Shown here piece by piece: positions 1-9,761 of a stretch of DNA of 52,713 nt. A program made the translations under genes and the position numbers. Positions within the stretch are counted from its first letter, which is position 1. The number at the start of each line of letters is the position of its first letter. This DNA comes from Bacteroidota bacterium (GTDB lineage: Bacteria > Bacteroidota > Bacteroidia > Bacteroidales > FEN-979), in NCBI GenBank assembly GCA_026391355.1, contig JAPLDH010000062.1, positions 1 to 52,713 on the forward strand, in the 5' to 3' direction. The notes below the pieces were generated by a model that saw only the letters and a list, made by a program, of their open reading frames with translations, had not been told where the DNA came from and ran no database searches.

Positions 1-1
1 C

Positions 2-493
2 CCGATTCCTCCGACACCTGTGATTGTATTGACATTAACCGGCGATGCACTGACCAGTGATGCACTGGCAGGAAATCAATGGTACCTTGATGGTGTTCTG
101 ATACCAGGCGCTACTTCGCAAACCTATGTCCCAACCGTAACAGGTCATTATACAAATGTTGTCACAATTAACGGATGCAGTTCAGCCATATCCAATGACA
201 TCTATTTTGTGATGACGGGGATTGAGCCATCATCTAATGGCAGCAGCGTTTCTGTTTATCCGAATCCCGGTGATGGGCTCTTCACACTGGTAATCACTAC
301 CAATGAACCATTGACACTTGACCTTTCAGTTGTCAACAACCTGGGTGTAACCATATACCAACAGAAGGATTTGAACATTAAGGGTTCCCAGACAAGCTCC
401 CTTGACCTGCGGTCACAACCAGACGGAGTCTATTCGATTATTCTGAAAAACAACAACAAACACATCCTTAAAAAGATTGTGATCAACAGATAA
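2..493 (+). CDS. C-terminal part of a T9SS-secreted surface protein (5' end outside window)
   Basis: The reading frame is open from the first bases of the window, so only the C-terminus (about 163 residues) is visible. It begins with the same PIPP..PVI linker that precedes the last Ig-like module of the two large proteins downstream. It then has the Ig-like module (GNQWYLDGVLIPGATSQTY, GHYT..VTINGC) and ends in a type A Por/T9SS sorting domain (VSVYPNPGDGLFTL, PDGVYSIILK, LKKIVINR). The sorting domain would direct export across the outer membrane and anchoring to the surface. The C-terminus is closest to that of the 5142-9662 protein, so this is very likely a third tandem paralogue. Its N-terminal domains cannot be judged here. 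Confidence 0.85.
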   Translation, partial: PIPPTPVIVLTLTGDALTSDALAGNQWYLDGVLIPGATSQTYVPTVTGHYTNVVTINGCSSAISNDIYFVMTGIEPSSNGSSVSVYPNPGDGLFTLVITTNEPLTLDLSVVNNLGVTIYQQKDLNIKGSQTSSLDLRSQPDGVYSIILKNNNKHILKKIVINR

Positions 494-504
494 CCCCCTC
501 CCTG

Positions 505-526
505 CCCTCCCCCATTTGGGGGAGGG
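505..526. repeat. GC-rich hairpin after a stop codon
   Basis: CCCTCCCCC at 505-513 pairs with GGGGGAGGG at 518-526 around an ATTT loop, 12 bases after the stop of the first gene. It has no U-run. It belongs to a dispersed class of C/G-rich hairpins also seen near 9675, 12666-13012, 26054, 47017, 48312 and 51937. Confidence 0.6.
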
Positions 527-559
527 AGGTTAGAAGTGTCATGTCATGACACTACTAAA

Positions 560-612
560 GCCGGAATGTAGAGGCAGGTCGCGACCTGCCCCTACATCAC
601 GGCTTTTTTTTT
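560..612 (+). terminator. Rho-independent terminator
   Basis: A long stem runs from GCCG (560-563) through TGTAGAGGCAGGTCG to its near-perfect complement CGACCTGCCCCTACA and CGGC (600-603). It is followed directly by nine T residues (604-612). The arms mismatch at one position (a G-T pair). This fits the end of the first T9SS gene. The core palindrome also resembles a GC-rich repeat common in environmental bacterial genomes, so it may be a repeat recruited as a terminator. Confidence 0.75.
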
Positions 613-620
613 GAATTAAT

Positions 621-651
621 TTGACTTAGCTTGTTTAATTCAATATATTTG
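621..651 (+). promoter_or_regulatory. Bacteroidota-type promoter for the 782-5029 gene
   Basis: TTG at 621-623 is followed after 20 bases by TATATTTG at 644-651. This matches the Bacteroidota housekeeping consensus (TTG, 19-21 bases, TAnnTTTG). Transcription would start near 658 and leave a leader of about 124 bases before the ATG at 782. No clear Shine-Dalgarno is seen. Confidence 0.6.
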
Positions 652-781
652 TAAGGGAGGTTACCAGGTAGAAATTCTTGATTATCATAATATCATAATG
701 TACTGATTTGTACCCGGCAAATATAACCGATACATATATTTCTCGTTATCATATCAAATAATTATAATAATCTCTTATCAT

Positions 782-3700
782 ATGAAGACCATTTTACTCT
801 TTTGCAGTGTTTTTCTGGTAACCCACATCTCAATATTTGGGCAGACAGAAAATGTTTCGGGAAATCCTGAACGTAACCAATATCTTCTTCCCTCCGGCCC
901 CGCATCTCCTTTGTTACCACCACTATGTGGATCTTATAATGTCGGGACAGGGCAGACTTATACCACCTTGACGGCAGCAATCAGTGCGCTGAACTCATGG
1001 GGTGTTTCCTGTGCGGTTTCATTTATTTTGACTGATAATACCTATCCTTCAGAAACCTTCCCGATCACCATCAATGCCATTGCAGGAACCAGTTTTACGA
1101 GTACGGTAACCATTAAACCCGGAGCAGGAAAAACACCTGTCATTACAGGATCTTCTGCCTCTGCCATCCTGCTTCTGAATGGGGCAAAATACATCATCAT
1201 CGACGGTTCAAACAGCGGAGGGAGCGATAAAAGCCTGACCTGGGCAAATACGAGTATAGCAGCGAACACCTATACCATTGAATTTACCAACAACGGTACA
1301 GTTGGTGCAAGCAACGACCTGGTTAAGAACTGTTTGATAAGAGCAAGCAGCCAGATCACAAAAAACACTTACGGGATCTTCCTTGATAATACCGGTGGAG
1401 CCTATGATAGTATTACCATTTCAAACAACACCATTTACAGTGCAAGGGTCGGTATTCAGTTCCAGGGAGTAGCCGGATCTTTGGCAACGAATGGCCAGAT
1501 CATCAACAATATCATCGGTTCAACCACAGATGCCCAGGCAATTCAATTCAAGGGGATATTTCTCCGGCTGTCTGATAACACACTGATCCAGGGAAATGAG
1601 ATCATGGGAGCTCCTGCCGGAAATGCAAATACAGCCCAGGCAGGCGTGTGGGTACCGGCCAATGTCCAGAACACAAGGATCCTGCAAAATAAAATCCATG
1701 ATTGGTACTATACCGGTACGGGAGGGTTTGGTAATTATGGTATTTACTATAGCGCCGGAGCCGCTACCCCTACTGAAATATCAAATAACGCTATAACCAA
1801 TATTAAAGCGGATGGTGATAATGCTTCCCAGGACTGGATGGTAGCCGGGATCTATATCAACGGTGGTGGAAATATACGAGTTTTTCACAATTCGGTATGG
1901 CTGACAGGCGCTACCCTGCAACCTACCTATAATGGATGGAGTGCTTGCCTTTCGATCTATTCCGGCGTTGCAGCGCTTAATGTCCGGGATAATATATTTA
2001 AAAATTCGATGACCCTCGCTTCCGGTACCACCGGGAATACGTATGCTGTTTATTGCGCTTCCGCGAGCACTGCGTTTGGAAACATAAACTATAATGATTA
2101 TTATGATAACGGTGTCAATCCCAACATCGGATATCTCGGAGGGAACCAGGCTACCCTTGCAGCATGGCAGACTGCTACCGGCCAGGATGCTAATTCGTTG
2201 AATATTGATCCCTTGTTCACTGGTCCCAATGATCTTCATACTACAGTTGCAGGGCTTGCTAAAACAGGTGTATATCTTGCTCTCGTTCCTGTTGATATAA
2301 CAGGTGCAGGAAGGACCAACCCCCCGGATATTGGTGCTTACCAGTTTTCAGCAAACCCTGTTGCAGTCACAACCCCTGCCACAGGTATCACACTCACATC
2401 AGCTACCCTAAACGGAACCATCAGCCCAAACAATGCCACCGTTACGACAGGATTTGATTGGGGTACGACGATAGCCTATGGAAACTATGTTGCCGGTATC
2501 CCCTTAACCGTGAACGGTACGATTGTCATGGCCATAGCAGGATTCATTTCCGGGTTGACCCCTTGTACAATCTACCATTTCAGGATAAAAGGAACCAGCG
2601 GAGGAGTGGTTGTCAACGGCCTCGATATGACATGGACACCGGCAAATGCTGCACCTATTACCGCAACCACCGCAGCATCTTTGATAGCAAGCACTACAGC
2701 AACCCTGAACGGAACTGTGAACGCCAACACATTATCAACGACGACTTCTTTCGATTATGGATTGACCATCGCTTATGGAACCAACATTCCGGGTGTACCA
2801 CTTACTGTTACCGGGAATACTGCAACCGGGGTTCTTGCAAACATCACAGGGTTACTGCCGGGAACTTTATATCATTACAGGGTAAATGGAACGAATGTCT
2901 GCGGAACTACCAATGGTACGGATATGACATTCACCACATTACCGCCCGGACCGATTGTTGTCACACTTCCAGCTACGGGTATCGGCGGCACTTCAGCCAC
3001 ACTCAACGGTACGGTGAATGCAAACAGTAATTCAACAACGGTTGTTTTTAACTATGGGCTTACAATCGCCTATGGTTCAACTATCCCCGGAGTTCCAAGC
3101 CCTGTTACAGGAAATTCACCTACAACTGTCAGTGCTTCCCTTACAGGTCTTTTAACCAATACTACCTACCATTTCAGGGTTTGCGGAACCAACGTGGCAG
3201 GATCAAATTGCGGCACCGACCTGACATTCTTTACAGGATGCACTGCCGCAGGGTCTGCAGGTCCGGTTACTGGTCCCATCAGTGTTTGCCAGGGTGGCGC
3301 CGGGTATGTTTATACCGTCGCTCCGATTCCAAATGCAAGCGGTTATAACTGGACGGTTCCGGTAGGTGGAACGATTACGGCAGGCGTCAATACCAATTCA
3401 ATCACAGTCAGTTACTCTCCCAGCGCTGTTTCAGGCTATATATATATTTACGGAACCTCTTTATGCGGAAACGGATCCCCTTCGCAACTCCTCGTTACTG
3501 TTAACCCCTCTGCAACGCCAACACTCATCGGGCCTGCCAACGTTTGTGTCAACTCAACAGGAAATGTTTATACAACCCAGTCGGGAATGACCGGTTATGT
3601 GTGGACAGTATCTGCCGGAGGGATCATTACTGCCGGCAACGGTACCAATTCCATCACTGTGACCTGGACTACGATCGGAGCTAAAACGGTCTGCGTCAAT

Positions 3701-5029
3701 TATAATAATGCTGCCGGTTGCCCAGCCCTCACACCAGGATGTTATAACGTTACCGTTAACCCGTTGCCGGTTCCGACAGTAACTGGGCCGAATCCCGCCT
3801 GTACAGGTATTCCCGGCATTACTTACTCAACCCAGGCAGGGATGACAAACTATATATGGTCTATTTCTGCAGGAGGCACGATCACAGGGGGCAGCACAAC
3901 AAATACCATCACAGTATTATGGAATACGGCCGGCGCTCAAACCATCAGCGTCAATTATACAAACACTAACGGTTGTACTCCAACGGGGCCGGCGGTTTAC
4001 CTGGTTACCGTCAATGCTACTACAGTACCAGTCATTACAGGTACTTCAGACCTTTGCATTAATTCAGGGTATTACAACTATACCACTCAGGCCGCGATGA
4101 CTAACTATATCTGGACGGTTTCCGCCGGAGGTACTATCACCAACGGCATGGGGACAAACGTTTTGCAGGTTGTATGGCCAAATGTCGGCGCTCAAACTGT
4201 CAGTGTGATCTTTACCAATCCCACCGGCTGTACGCCTACTGCTCCTACTGTTCTGCCGGTTATCGTCGACGGATTGCCTGATGCTGCCGGCACCATTACC
4301 GGTACAGCTTATGTATGTACAGGTACAAATGATGTTGCTTATTCTGTTCCTCCCGTCAACAATGCAATAACTTATATATGGAGCTTACCCACAGGGGCCA
4401 CAATTGCTTCAGGGGCCGGCACCAACAGTATTACGGTGGACTTTGCAAGCAACGCATCTTCCGGTGATATCATAGTAAGCGGCAATAATATCTGTGGCAA
4501 TGGAACACCTTCTCCAAATTTATTCGTTACCGTGACCCCGATCCCTCCGGCACCAGTCATCAACCTGTTAATCCTCGACACACTGATAAGCGATGCTCCG
4601 GCAGGCAATCAATGGTACCTCGATGGTGTTCTGATCCCGGGTGCTACATCGCAATACTATATACCCACACAATCAGGCCATTATACCGATATTGTCACCA
4701 TTAACGGTTGCATTTCGGCAGAATCCAATGAGATCTATGTCATTTTTGAAGATGGTATCGAATCCCATGGTAATGGCTACACCGTTTCTGTGTATCCAAA
4801 TCCGGGTAAAGGATTGTTCACATTGGCCATTTCAACGAATGAGCAAATAAAATTTGATCTATCGGTTGTCAATTGCCTGGGTGTAACCATTTACCAACAG
4901 AAGGGTCTCTCCATTCAGGGAAATGGATCAAAGTCGCTGGATCTTCAATCATATCCCGATGGGGTTTATTCCATCGTTCTACAAAACAACAACAACCACA
5001 TTCTCAAAAAGATCGTTATCAACAGGTAA
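782..5029 (+). CDS. Giant T9SS-secreted protein: beta-helix, Fn3-like and PKD-like repeats
   Basis: 1415 residues. It has an N-terminal signal peptide (MKTILLFCSVFLVTHISIFGQ). A region with parallel beta-helix character spans about 50-500 and is rich in short turns such as NTYGIFLDNTGG and ISNNTIYSARVGIQFQG. Three Fn3-like repeats (about 525-818) share ATLNGT, F.YG/WG.T.AYG and T.YH.R. Five PKD-like repeats (about 820-1255) share YxWT/S...GGTI..G..TN.I.V. An Ig-like module (about 1255-1325) precedes a type A T9SS sorting domain (about 1335-1415, YPNPGKGLFTL ... LKKIVINR). It is probably a cell-surface or released adhesin or polysaccharide-binding protein; no catalytic residues were recognised, so enzymatic activity of the helix is open. 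Its own promoter lies at 621-651. It is the middle of three tandem paralogues. Confidence 0.88.
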   Translation: MKTILLFCSVFLVTHISIFGQTENVSGNPERNQYLLPSGPASPLLPPLCGSYNVGTGQTYTTLTAAISALNSWGVSCAVSFILTDNTYPSETFPITINAIAGTSFTSTVTIKPGAGKTPVITGSSASAILLLNGAKYIIIDGSNSGGSDKSLTWANTSIAANTYTIEFTNNGTVGASNDLVKNCLIRASSQITKNTYGIFLDNTGGAYDSITISNNTIYSARVGIQFQGVAGSLATNGQIINNIIGSTTDAQAIQFKGIFLRLSDNTLIQGNEIMGAPAGNANTAQAGVWVPANVQNTRILQNKIHDWYYTGTGGFGNYGIYYSAGAATPTEISNNAITNIKADGDNASQDWMVAGIYINGGGNIRVFHNSVWLTGATLQPTYNGWSACLSIYSGVAALNVRDNIFKNSMTLASGTTGNTYAVYCASASTAFGNINYNDYYDNGVNPNIGYLGGNQATLAAWQTATGQDANSLNIDPLFTGPNDLHTTVAGLAKTGVYLALVPVDITGAGRTNPPDIGAYQFSANPVAVTTPATGITLTSATLNGTISPNNATVTTGFDWGTTIAYGNYVAGIPLTVNGTIVMAIAGFISGLTPCTIYHFRIKGTSGGVVVNGLDMTWTPANAAPITATTAASLIASTTATLNGTVNANTLSTTTSFDYGLTIAYGTNIPGVPLTVTGNTATGVLANITGLLPGTLYHYRVNGTNVCGTTNGTDMTFTTLPPGPIVVTLPATGIGGTSATLNGTVNANSNSTTVVFNYGLTIAYGSTIPGVPSPVTGNSPTTVSASLTGLLTNTTYHFRVCGTNVAGSNCGTDLTFFTGCTAAGSAGPVTGPISVCQGGAGYVYTVAPIPNASGYNWTVPVGGTITAGVNTNSITVSYSPSAVSGYIYIYGTSLCGNGSPSQLLVTVNPSATPTLIGPANVCVNSTGNVYTTQSGMTGYVWTVSAGGIITAGNGTNSITVTWTTIGAKTVCVNYNNAAGCPALTPGCYNVTVNPLPVPTVTGPNPACTGIPGITYSTQAGMTNYIWSISAGGTITGGSTTNTITVLWNTAGAQTISVNYTNTNGCTPTGPAVYLVTVNATTVPVITGTSDLCINSGYYNYTTQAAMTNYIWTVSAGGTITNGMGTNVLQVVWPNVGAQTVSVIFTNPTGCTPTAPTVLPVIVDGLPDAAGTITGTAYVCTGTNDVAYSVPPVNNAITYIWSLPTGATIASGAGTNSITVDFASNASSGDIIVSGNNICGNGTPSPNLFVTVTPIPPAPVINLLILDTLISDAPAGNQWYLDGVLIPGATSQYYIPTQSGHYTDIVTINGCISAESNEIYVIFEDGIESHGNGYTVSVYPNPGKGLFTLAISTNEQIKFDLSVVNCLGVTIYQQKGLSIQGNGSKSLDLQSYPDGVYSIVLQNNNNHILKKIVINR

Positions 5030-5034
5030 GAATC

Positions 5035-5117
5035 AAACCTTCCAGGTTTTAGTTAATAAGCACATTTAAAGTTGGATAAAATAGTCTAAATTTATTAAAT
5101 TCAAACCTGGAAGGTTT
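5035..5117. repeat. Inverted repeat between T9SS paralogues
   Basis: AAACCTTCCAGGTTT (5035-5049) and its exact reverse complement AAACCTGGAAGGTTT (5103-5117) flank a 53-base spacer just after the stop at 5029. Each arm is itself partly palindromic (AAACC...GGTTT). A related CCTTCCAGGTTT occurs near 24468-24479. It could act as a bidirectional transcription-end hairpin or be a dispersed repeat. Confidence 0.65.
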
Positions 5118-5141
5118 TTCACAAAAAAAATCCCTTGTTCT

Positions 5142-8100
5142 ATGAAGAAAATTCTATTTTTTTGCTTTGTTTTTCTGGTAACCCAATTCGCAGTATTTGG
5201 GCAGACAGAAAATTTAACCGGAAAATCCGAAGGTAACCAACATCTTCTTCCTTCTGCACCCACTATTCGTCAGGCTCCGCTGGTCCCCATGTGCGGATCT
5301 TACAATGTCGGTGCCGGACAAACCTATACCACCCTGACAGTTGCCATTACTGACCTGAATTCACGTGGCGTTTCCTGTGCAGTGACTTTGGTCCTCACAG
5401 ATAACAGTTATGCTTCAGAAACTTTCCCGATCTCGATTAACACCGTTGCGGGCTCATCCATTGCCAACAGGGTGACCATCAAGCCGGGAGCCGGTAAAAC
5501 CCCTGTCATATCCGGATCTTCGGCTACTGCTATCCTGATCCTGAATGGCAGTAAATACATCACGATCGATGGTTCCAACAGCGGGGGAACCGATAAAAGC
5601 CTGACCCTGACAAATACGAACACTGCAGCAAATACCTGTGCAATAGAACTTATGAACAGCGGAACACCCTCAAGTTACGATATCATAAAAAACTGTATCA
5701 TCGAGGCCAGCAGCCAGGTTACAGTTAACACTTATGGAATCTTCCTGGATAACACGGGTGGCGGATATGACAGCATCACCATTTCCAACAATACCATACG
5801 AAGCGCAAGGATCGGGATCCAGTTCCAGGGAGTAGGCGCCGCTGCTGCAACCAACGGGCGGATCATCAATAATATCATCGGCTGGACCACGGATGCCCAG
5901 GCGATCCAGTTCAAGGGCATTTTCCTGCGCCAGTCTGATAATACACTGATCGAGGGCAATGAGATCATGGGCGCTCCTTCAGGGAATACCAACAACGCAC
6001 AGTCTGGGATCTGGATCCCAGGTGGAGCTACAAACACAATGATCCGGCGGAACAAGGTCCATGACTGGTACTTTTCAGGAACCAACGGGAATGCGGCATA
6101 TGGCATCTATTACGGAGCCGCTGCAGCCACTGTCACCGAAATTTCAAACAATGCAATCACCAATATCAAGGGAGACGGGAACCCCAACAACCAGGACAAG
6201 ATTGTGGCGGGTATCTATATCAACAGTGGCGGTAACCTGCAAATCTATCATAATTCTGTCTGGCTTACGGGGGCTACCCTGAGGCAGGCAAATACGGGGA
6301 CCAGCGCCTGTCTCTCCATTTTTTCAGGGGTAACGAACCTTAACGTCCGGAACAACATTTTTAAGAACTCCATGACCCTTGTTTCAGGGACAACGGGAAA
6401 CACTTATGCAGTATATTGTGCATCGGCAAATACTTGTTTCACTACGATCAACTATAACGATTATTATGATGACGGGGTCGGAGCGAATATCGGGTACCTG
6501 GGAGGAAACCAGCCGCTACTTGCCAACTGGCAGGCAGCAACGTTACAGGATATTTACTCCCTGAGTATCGATCCTTTATTTACAGGGCCGAATGATCTTC
6601 ACACAACGGTTGCCGGCCTGGCAAAAAAAGGTGTCACCGTGTTGCTTACTCCGATCGATCTTGCCGGCACACCCCGTACTGACCCTCCGGATATCGGGGC
6701 ATACCAGTTCTCCGCAAATCCAACGGCAACCACAACAGCTGCCACTGCGATCCTCACCACCACAGCATCCCTGAACGGTTTCATCTACCCGAATTTTGCT
6801 ATCGTTACCCCATCGTTTGAGTATGGTCTTACGACCGCATACGGGACGACTGTTCCGGCGGTACCATCCACTGTTTTGGGAAACACTCCTACAACAATCA
6901 CTACTCCAGTGGGCGGGCTCACTCCCTGTACCCTCTATCATTACCGGGCGAAAGGCACCAGTGGTGGCGTTACAGTGTATGGTAATGACATGACTTTCAA
7001 TACGGGTAATTTACTTTCAACGGCAACCACGGTTATAGCAAGCGGTGTCCTGCCGACCAGCGCCCTGATCAACGGGCTGGTAAATGCAAATAATTTCGGC
7101 ACGGTTACTACTTCCTTTGACTGGGGTCCGACCTGGTCGTACGGTACAAATGTCGCGGGTTCGCCCCCAACTGTTACGGGAAACACAAATGTCCCGGTAC
7201 AGGCCTCCCTGACCAGCCTTACTCCCGGAACACTTTATCACTACAGGGTAAACGGGACAAATGCCTGCGGAACGACCAATGGAACGGATATGACATTCAC
7301 AACTCCCTTTGCAGGTCCGACTGTTGTGACTCTCCCTGCAAGCGGAGTTGGAAGCACCTCTGCCACTTTGAACGGAACCATTAATCCGAATGGGAATTCC
7401 ACTACAGCGACTTTTAAATATGGACTTACCGTCGCCTACGGTTCAACCATTCCGGGGATTCCAAGCCCCATCACAGGCAATTCAGATGTACCTGTCAGTG
7501 CTGTATTAACCGGGCTTCTTACCAACACGACCTACCATTACCAGCTTTGCGGCACCAACGCATTGGGCACCAACTGCGGTACTGACCAGACCTTTTATAC
7601 AGGTTGCATTGCTGCAGGTGCAGCCGGTTCAATAACGGGACCAATCAATGCCTGCCAGGGTGGTTCCGGGTATGTTTACACCCTTGCACCCATTCCTAAT
7701 GCGACTGGTTATAACTGGACGCTGCCTGTCGGTGGTACAATTACTACCGGAGCAAATACCAATTCAATTACTGTAAGCTATTCACCTACCGCTGTTTCAG
7801 GGTACGTTTATGTTTACGGCACTTCCATCTGTGGGAACGGATCTCCTTCGCAGTTGATGGTAACCGTCAATTCTCCCCCGGTTCCCACCCTGGTTGGTCC
7901 GACGACGGCATGCTATAATGTCCCCGGGTATGTTTACACTACCCAGTCGGGCATGGCCAATTATTACTGGACGGTCAATGGAGGAGTCATCACGGCAGGC
8001 GGAACTCCCACCAGTAACACGGCCACCGTGACATGGACCATGGCTGGAAATCCGAACATTTGCGTGGCGTATACGAATGCCGCAGGATGCATGGCACCGG

Positions 8101-9662
8101 TTGCTACCTGCCTGCAGATGTTTGTTCCCAACCCGCCTGTACCCACAATCACCGGACCTGCTCCTGCCTGCACCGGAGCACCGGGGGCAGTTTATATCAC
8201 ACAGGCAAGCCAGATTAATTATACCTGGTCCGTTTCTTCCGGCGGCACCATCACAGGGGGAAGCACAACAAACATGATAACTGTCACCTGGAACACGCCA
8301 GGAGCCCAGTCCGTTAGTGTCAACTATGCTAATTCTTATGGCTGCACCGCCGCAACCCCAACGGTTTTCCCAGTCACAGTAAACACTACCACAATTCCGA
8401 CAATAACAGGATCCGGCTCTCTTTGCGCCAACTCTGGCTATTACAATTACTCCACCCAGACAGGGATGAACAACTACATCTGGACAGTCACCGGCGGACA
8501 GATCAATAACGGCCAGGGAACCAACCAGATCCAGGTGATCTGGCCCTCAGCGGGAAACTTCACAGTCAGCGTGATCTTTATCAATCCCTCGGGATGTGTG
8601 CCACCCGCCCCTACCGTTATACCTGTCACTGTAAATGCACTGCCCGATGCAGCAGGGACCATTTCCGGAACCTCAGCGGTTTGTGCCGGTGCAACCGGTG
8701 TTGCCTATTCCGTACCGCCCATCAGCAATGCACTTACCTATGTATGGACTCTGCCTGGAGGCGCTACCATTGCCTCAGGGTCAGGGACCAACAGCATTAC
8801 AGTCGATTTTGCAAACGACGCATCTTCAGGTAACGTTACTGTTTACGGCAACAACCTTTGCGGAAACGGATCCGTTTCACCTCCATTCCCGCTAACTGTC
8901 ACACAACTTCCGAATGGAGCAGACCTCATCACAGGACAACCGGATGTTTGTCCTGGGGAAACCGGGGTGATCTATGGCCATAGCCCTATTCTGAATGCAA
9001 CTGATTATCACTGGACAGTCCCTTCAGGGTTCAATATTGTTTCAGGCGCCAATACAAATATTATTACCGTTGATATTGCCCTTGATGCTGTATCGGGTTT
9101 TATCACTGTTTTTGGGTCCAACGAATGTGGAAACGGAGGTGTATCAACTGCATTTGGAGTGATGGTTAACCCTATCCCCCCTGCACCGGTGATACAGTAT
9201 GTTGAATTAACCGGCGAACTGAGCAGCGATGCACCATCAGGAAACCAGTGGTACTTTGAAGGTGCTCTCATTCCAGGCGCTACCGCTCAAACCTATACAC
9301 CATTGCAAACAGGTCATTATACGGATATTGTCACAATTAACGGATGCAACTCACCCGTTTCCAATGACATCTATTTCCTGATGACCGGAATTGAACCTTT
9401 GTTCTATGGAAGCAATGTTTCTGTTTATCCGAATCCGGGTGACGGACTGTTCACACTGATTATTTCAACCAAAGAACAAGTAACACTTGACCTTTCAGTT
9501 GTCAATAACCTGGGTGTAACCATATACGAAAAGAAGGATATAAATATTAAGGGAGCCCAATCAAACGCCCTTGACCTGCGGTCACAACCTGATGGAGTCT
9601 ATTCGGTCATCCTTAAAAACAACAATATCCACATTCTTAAAAAGATTGTGATCAGCAGGTAA
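5142..9662 (+). CDS. Giant T9SS-secreted protein, paralogue with one extra PKD-like repeat
   Basis: 1506 residues with the same architecture as the upstream neighbour. It has a signal peptide (MKKILFFCFVFLVTQFAVFGQ), a beta-helix-like region (about 50-500) and three Fn3-like repeats (about 523-821). Six PKD-like repeats follow (about 823-1346), then an Ig-like module and a type A T9SS sorting domain (VSVYPNPGDGLFTL ... LKKIVISR). It is 91 residues longer than its neighbour, which is the size of one repeat. The extra unit is the one beginning NGADLITGQPDVCPGETGV. Expected location is the cell surface through T9SS; ligand and activity are unknown. The gap to the upstream gene is 112 bases and holds an inverted repeat, so it may be transcribed separately, but no convincing promoter was found. 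Confidence 0.88.
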   Translation: MKKILFFCFVFLVTQFAVFGQTENLTGKSEGNQHLLPSAPTIRQAPLVPMCGSYNVGAGQTYTTLTVAITDLNSRGVSCAVTLVLTDNSYASETFPISINTVAGSSIANRVTIKPGAGKTPVISGSSATAILILNGSKYITIDGSNSGGTDKSLTLTNTNTAANTCAIELMNSGTPSSYDIIKNCIIEASSQVTVNTYGIFLDNTGGGYDSITISNNTIRSARIGIQFQGVGAAAATNGRIINNIIGWTTDAQAIQFKGIFLRQSDNTLIEGNEIMGAPSGNTNNAQSGIWIPGGATNTMIRRNKVHDWYFSGTNGNAAYGIYYGAAAATVTEISNNAITNIKGDGNPNNQDKIVAGIYINSGGNLQIYHNSVWLTGATLRQANTGTSACLSIFSGVTNLNVRNNIFKNSMTLVSGTTGNTYAVYCASANTCFTTINYNDYYDDGVGANIGYLGGNQPLLANWQAATLQDIYSLSIDPLFTGPNDLHTTVAGLAKKGVTVLLTPIDLAGTPRTDPPDIGAYQFSANPTATTTAATAILTTTASLNGFIYPNFAIVTPSFEYGLTTAYGTTVPAVPSTVLGNTPTTITTPVGGLTPCTLYHYRAKGTSGGVTVYGNDMTFNTGNLLSTATTVIASGVLPTSALINGLVNANNFGTVTTSFDWGPTWSYGTNVAGSPPTVTGNTNVPVQASLTSLTPGTLYHYRVNGTNACGTTNGTDMTFTTPFAGPTVVTLPASGVGSTSATLNGTINPNGNSTTATFKYGLTVAYGSTIPGIPSPITGNSDVPVSAVLTGLLTNTTYHYQLCGTNALGTNCGTDQTFYTGCIAAGAAGSITGPINACQGGSGYVYTLAPIPNATGYNWTLPVGGTITTGANTNSITVSYSPTAVSGYVYVYGTSICGNGSPSQLMVTVNSPPVPTLVGPTTACYNVPGYVYTTQSGMANYYWTVNGGVITAGGTPTSNTATVTWTMAGNPNICVAYTNAAGCMAPVATCLQMFVPNPPVPTITGPAPACTGAPGAVYITQASQINYTWSVSSGGTITGGSTTNMITVTWNTPGAQSVSVNYANSYGCTAATPTVFPVTVNTTTIPTITGSGSLCANSGYYNYSTQTGMNNYIWTVTGGQINNGQGTNQIQVIWPSAGNFTVSVIFINPSGCVPPAPTVIPVTVNALPDAAGTISGTSAVCAGATGVAYSVPPISNALTYVWTLPGGATIASGSGTNSITVDFANDASSGNVTVYGNNLCGNGSVSPPFPLTVTQLPNGADLITGQPDVCPGETGVIYGHSPILNATDYHWTVPSGFNIVSGANTNIITVDIALDAVSGFITVFGSNECGNGGVSTAFGVMVNPIPPAPVIQYVELTGELSSDAPSGNQWYFEGALIPGATAQTYTPLQTGHYTDIVTINGCNSPVSNDIYFLMTGIEPLFYGSNVSVYPNPGDGLFTLIISTKEQVTLDLSVVNNLGVTIYEKKDINIKGAQSNALDLRSQPDGVYSVILKNNNIHILKKIVISR

Positions 9663-9674
9663 CCCCCACCTGAA

Positions 9675-9694
9675 CCTCCCCAAAACGGGGGAGG
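9675..9694. repeat. GC-rich hairpin after a stop codon
   Basis: CCTCCCC (9675-9681) pairs with GGGGAGG (9688-9694), about 12 bases after the stop of the giant T9SS gene. It is of the same class as the hairpin at 505-526 and has no U-run. Confidence 0.5.
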
Positions 9695-9725
9695 AAGGTA
9701 TGTTCCTATCTTGTGAAAGATATGG

Positions 9726-9733
9726 TACTTTTG
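9726..9733 (+). promoter_or_regulatory. Possible -7 box for the 9762 gene
   Basis: TACTTTTG matches TAnnTTTG and would place the transcription start near 9740, 21 bases before the ATG at 9762. No TTG lies at the right distance upstream, so support is partial. Confidence 0.35.
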
Positions 9734-9761
9734 TACCCGAACTTTTCTCACTTTATTATCA

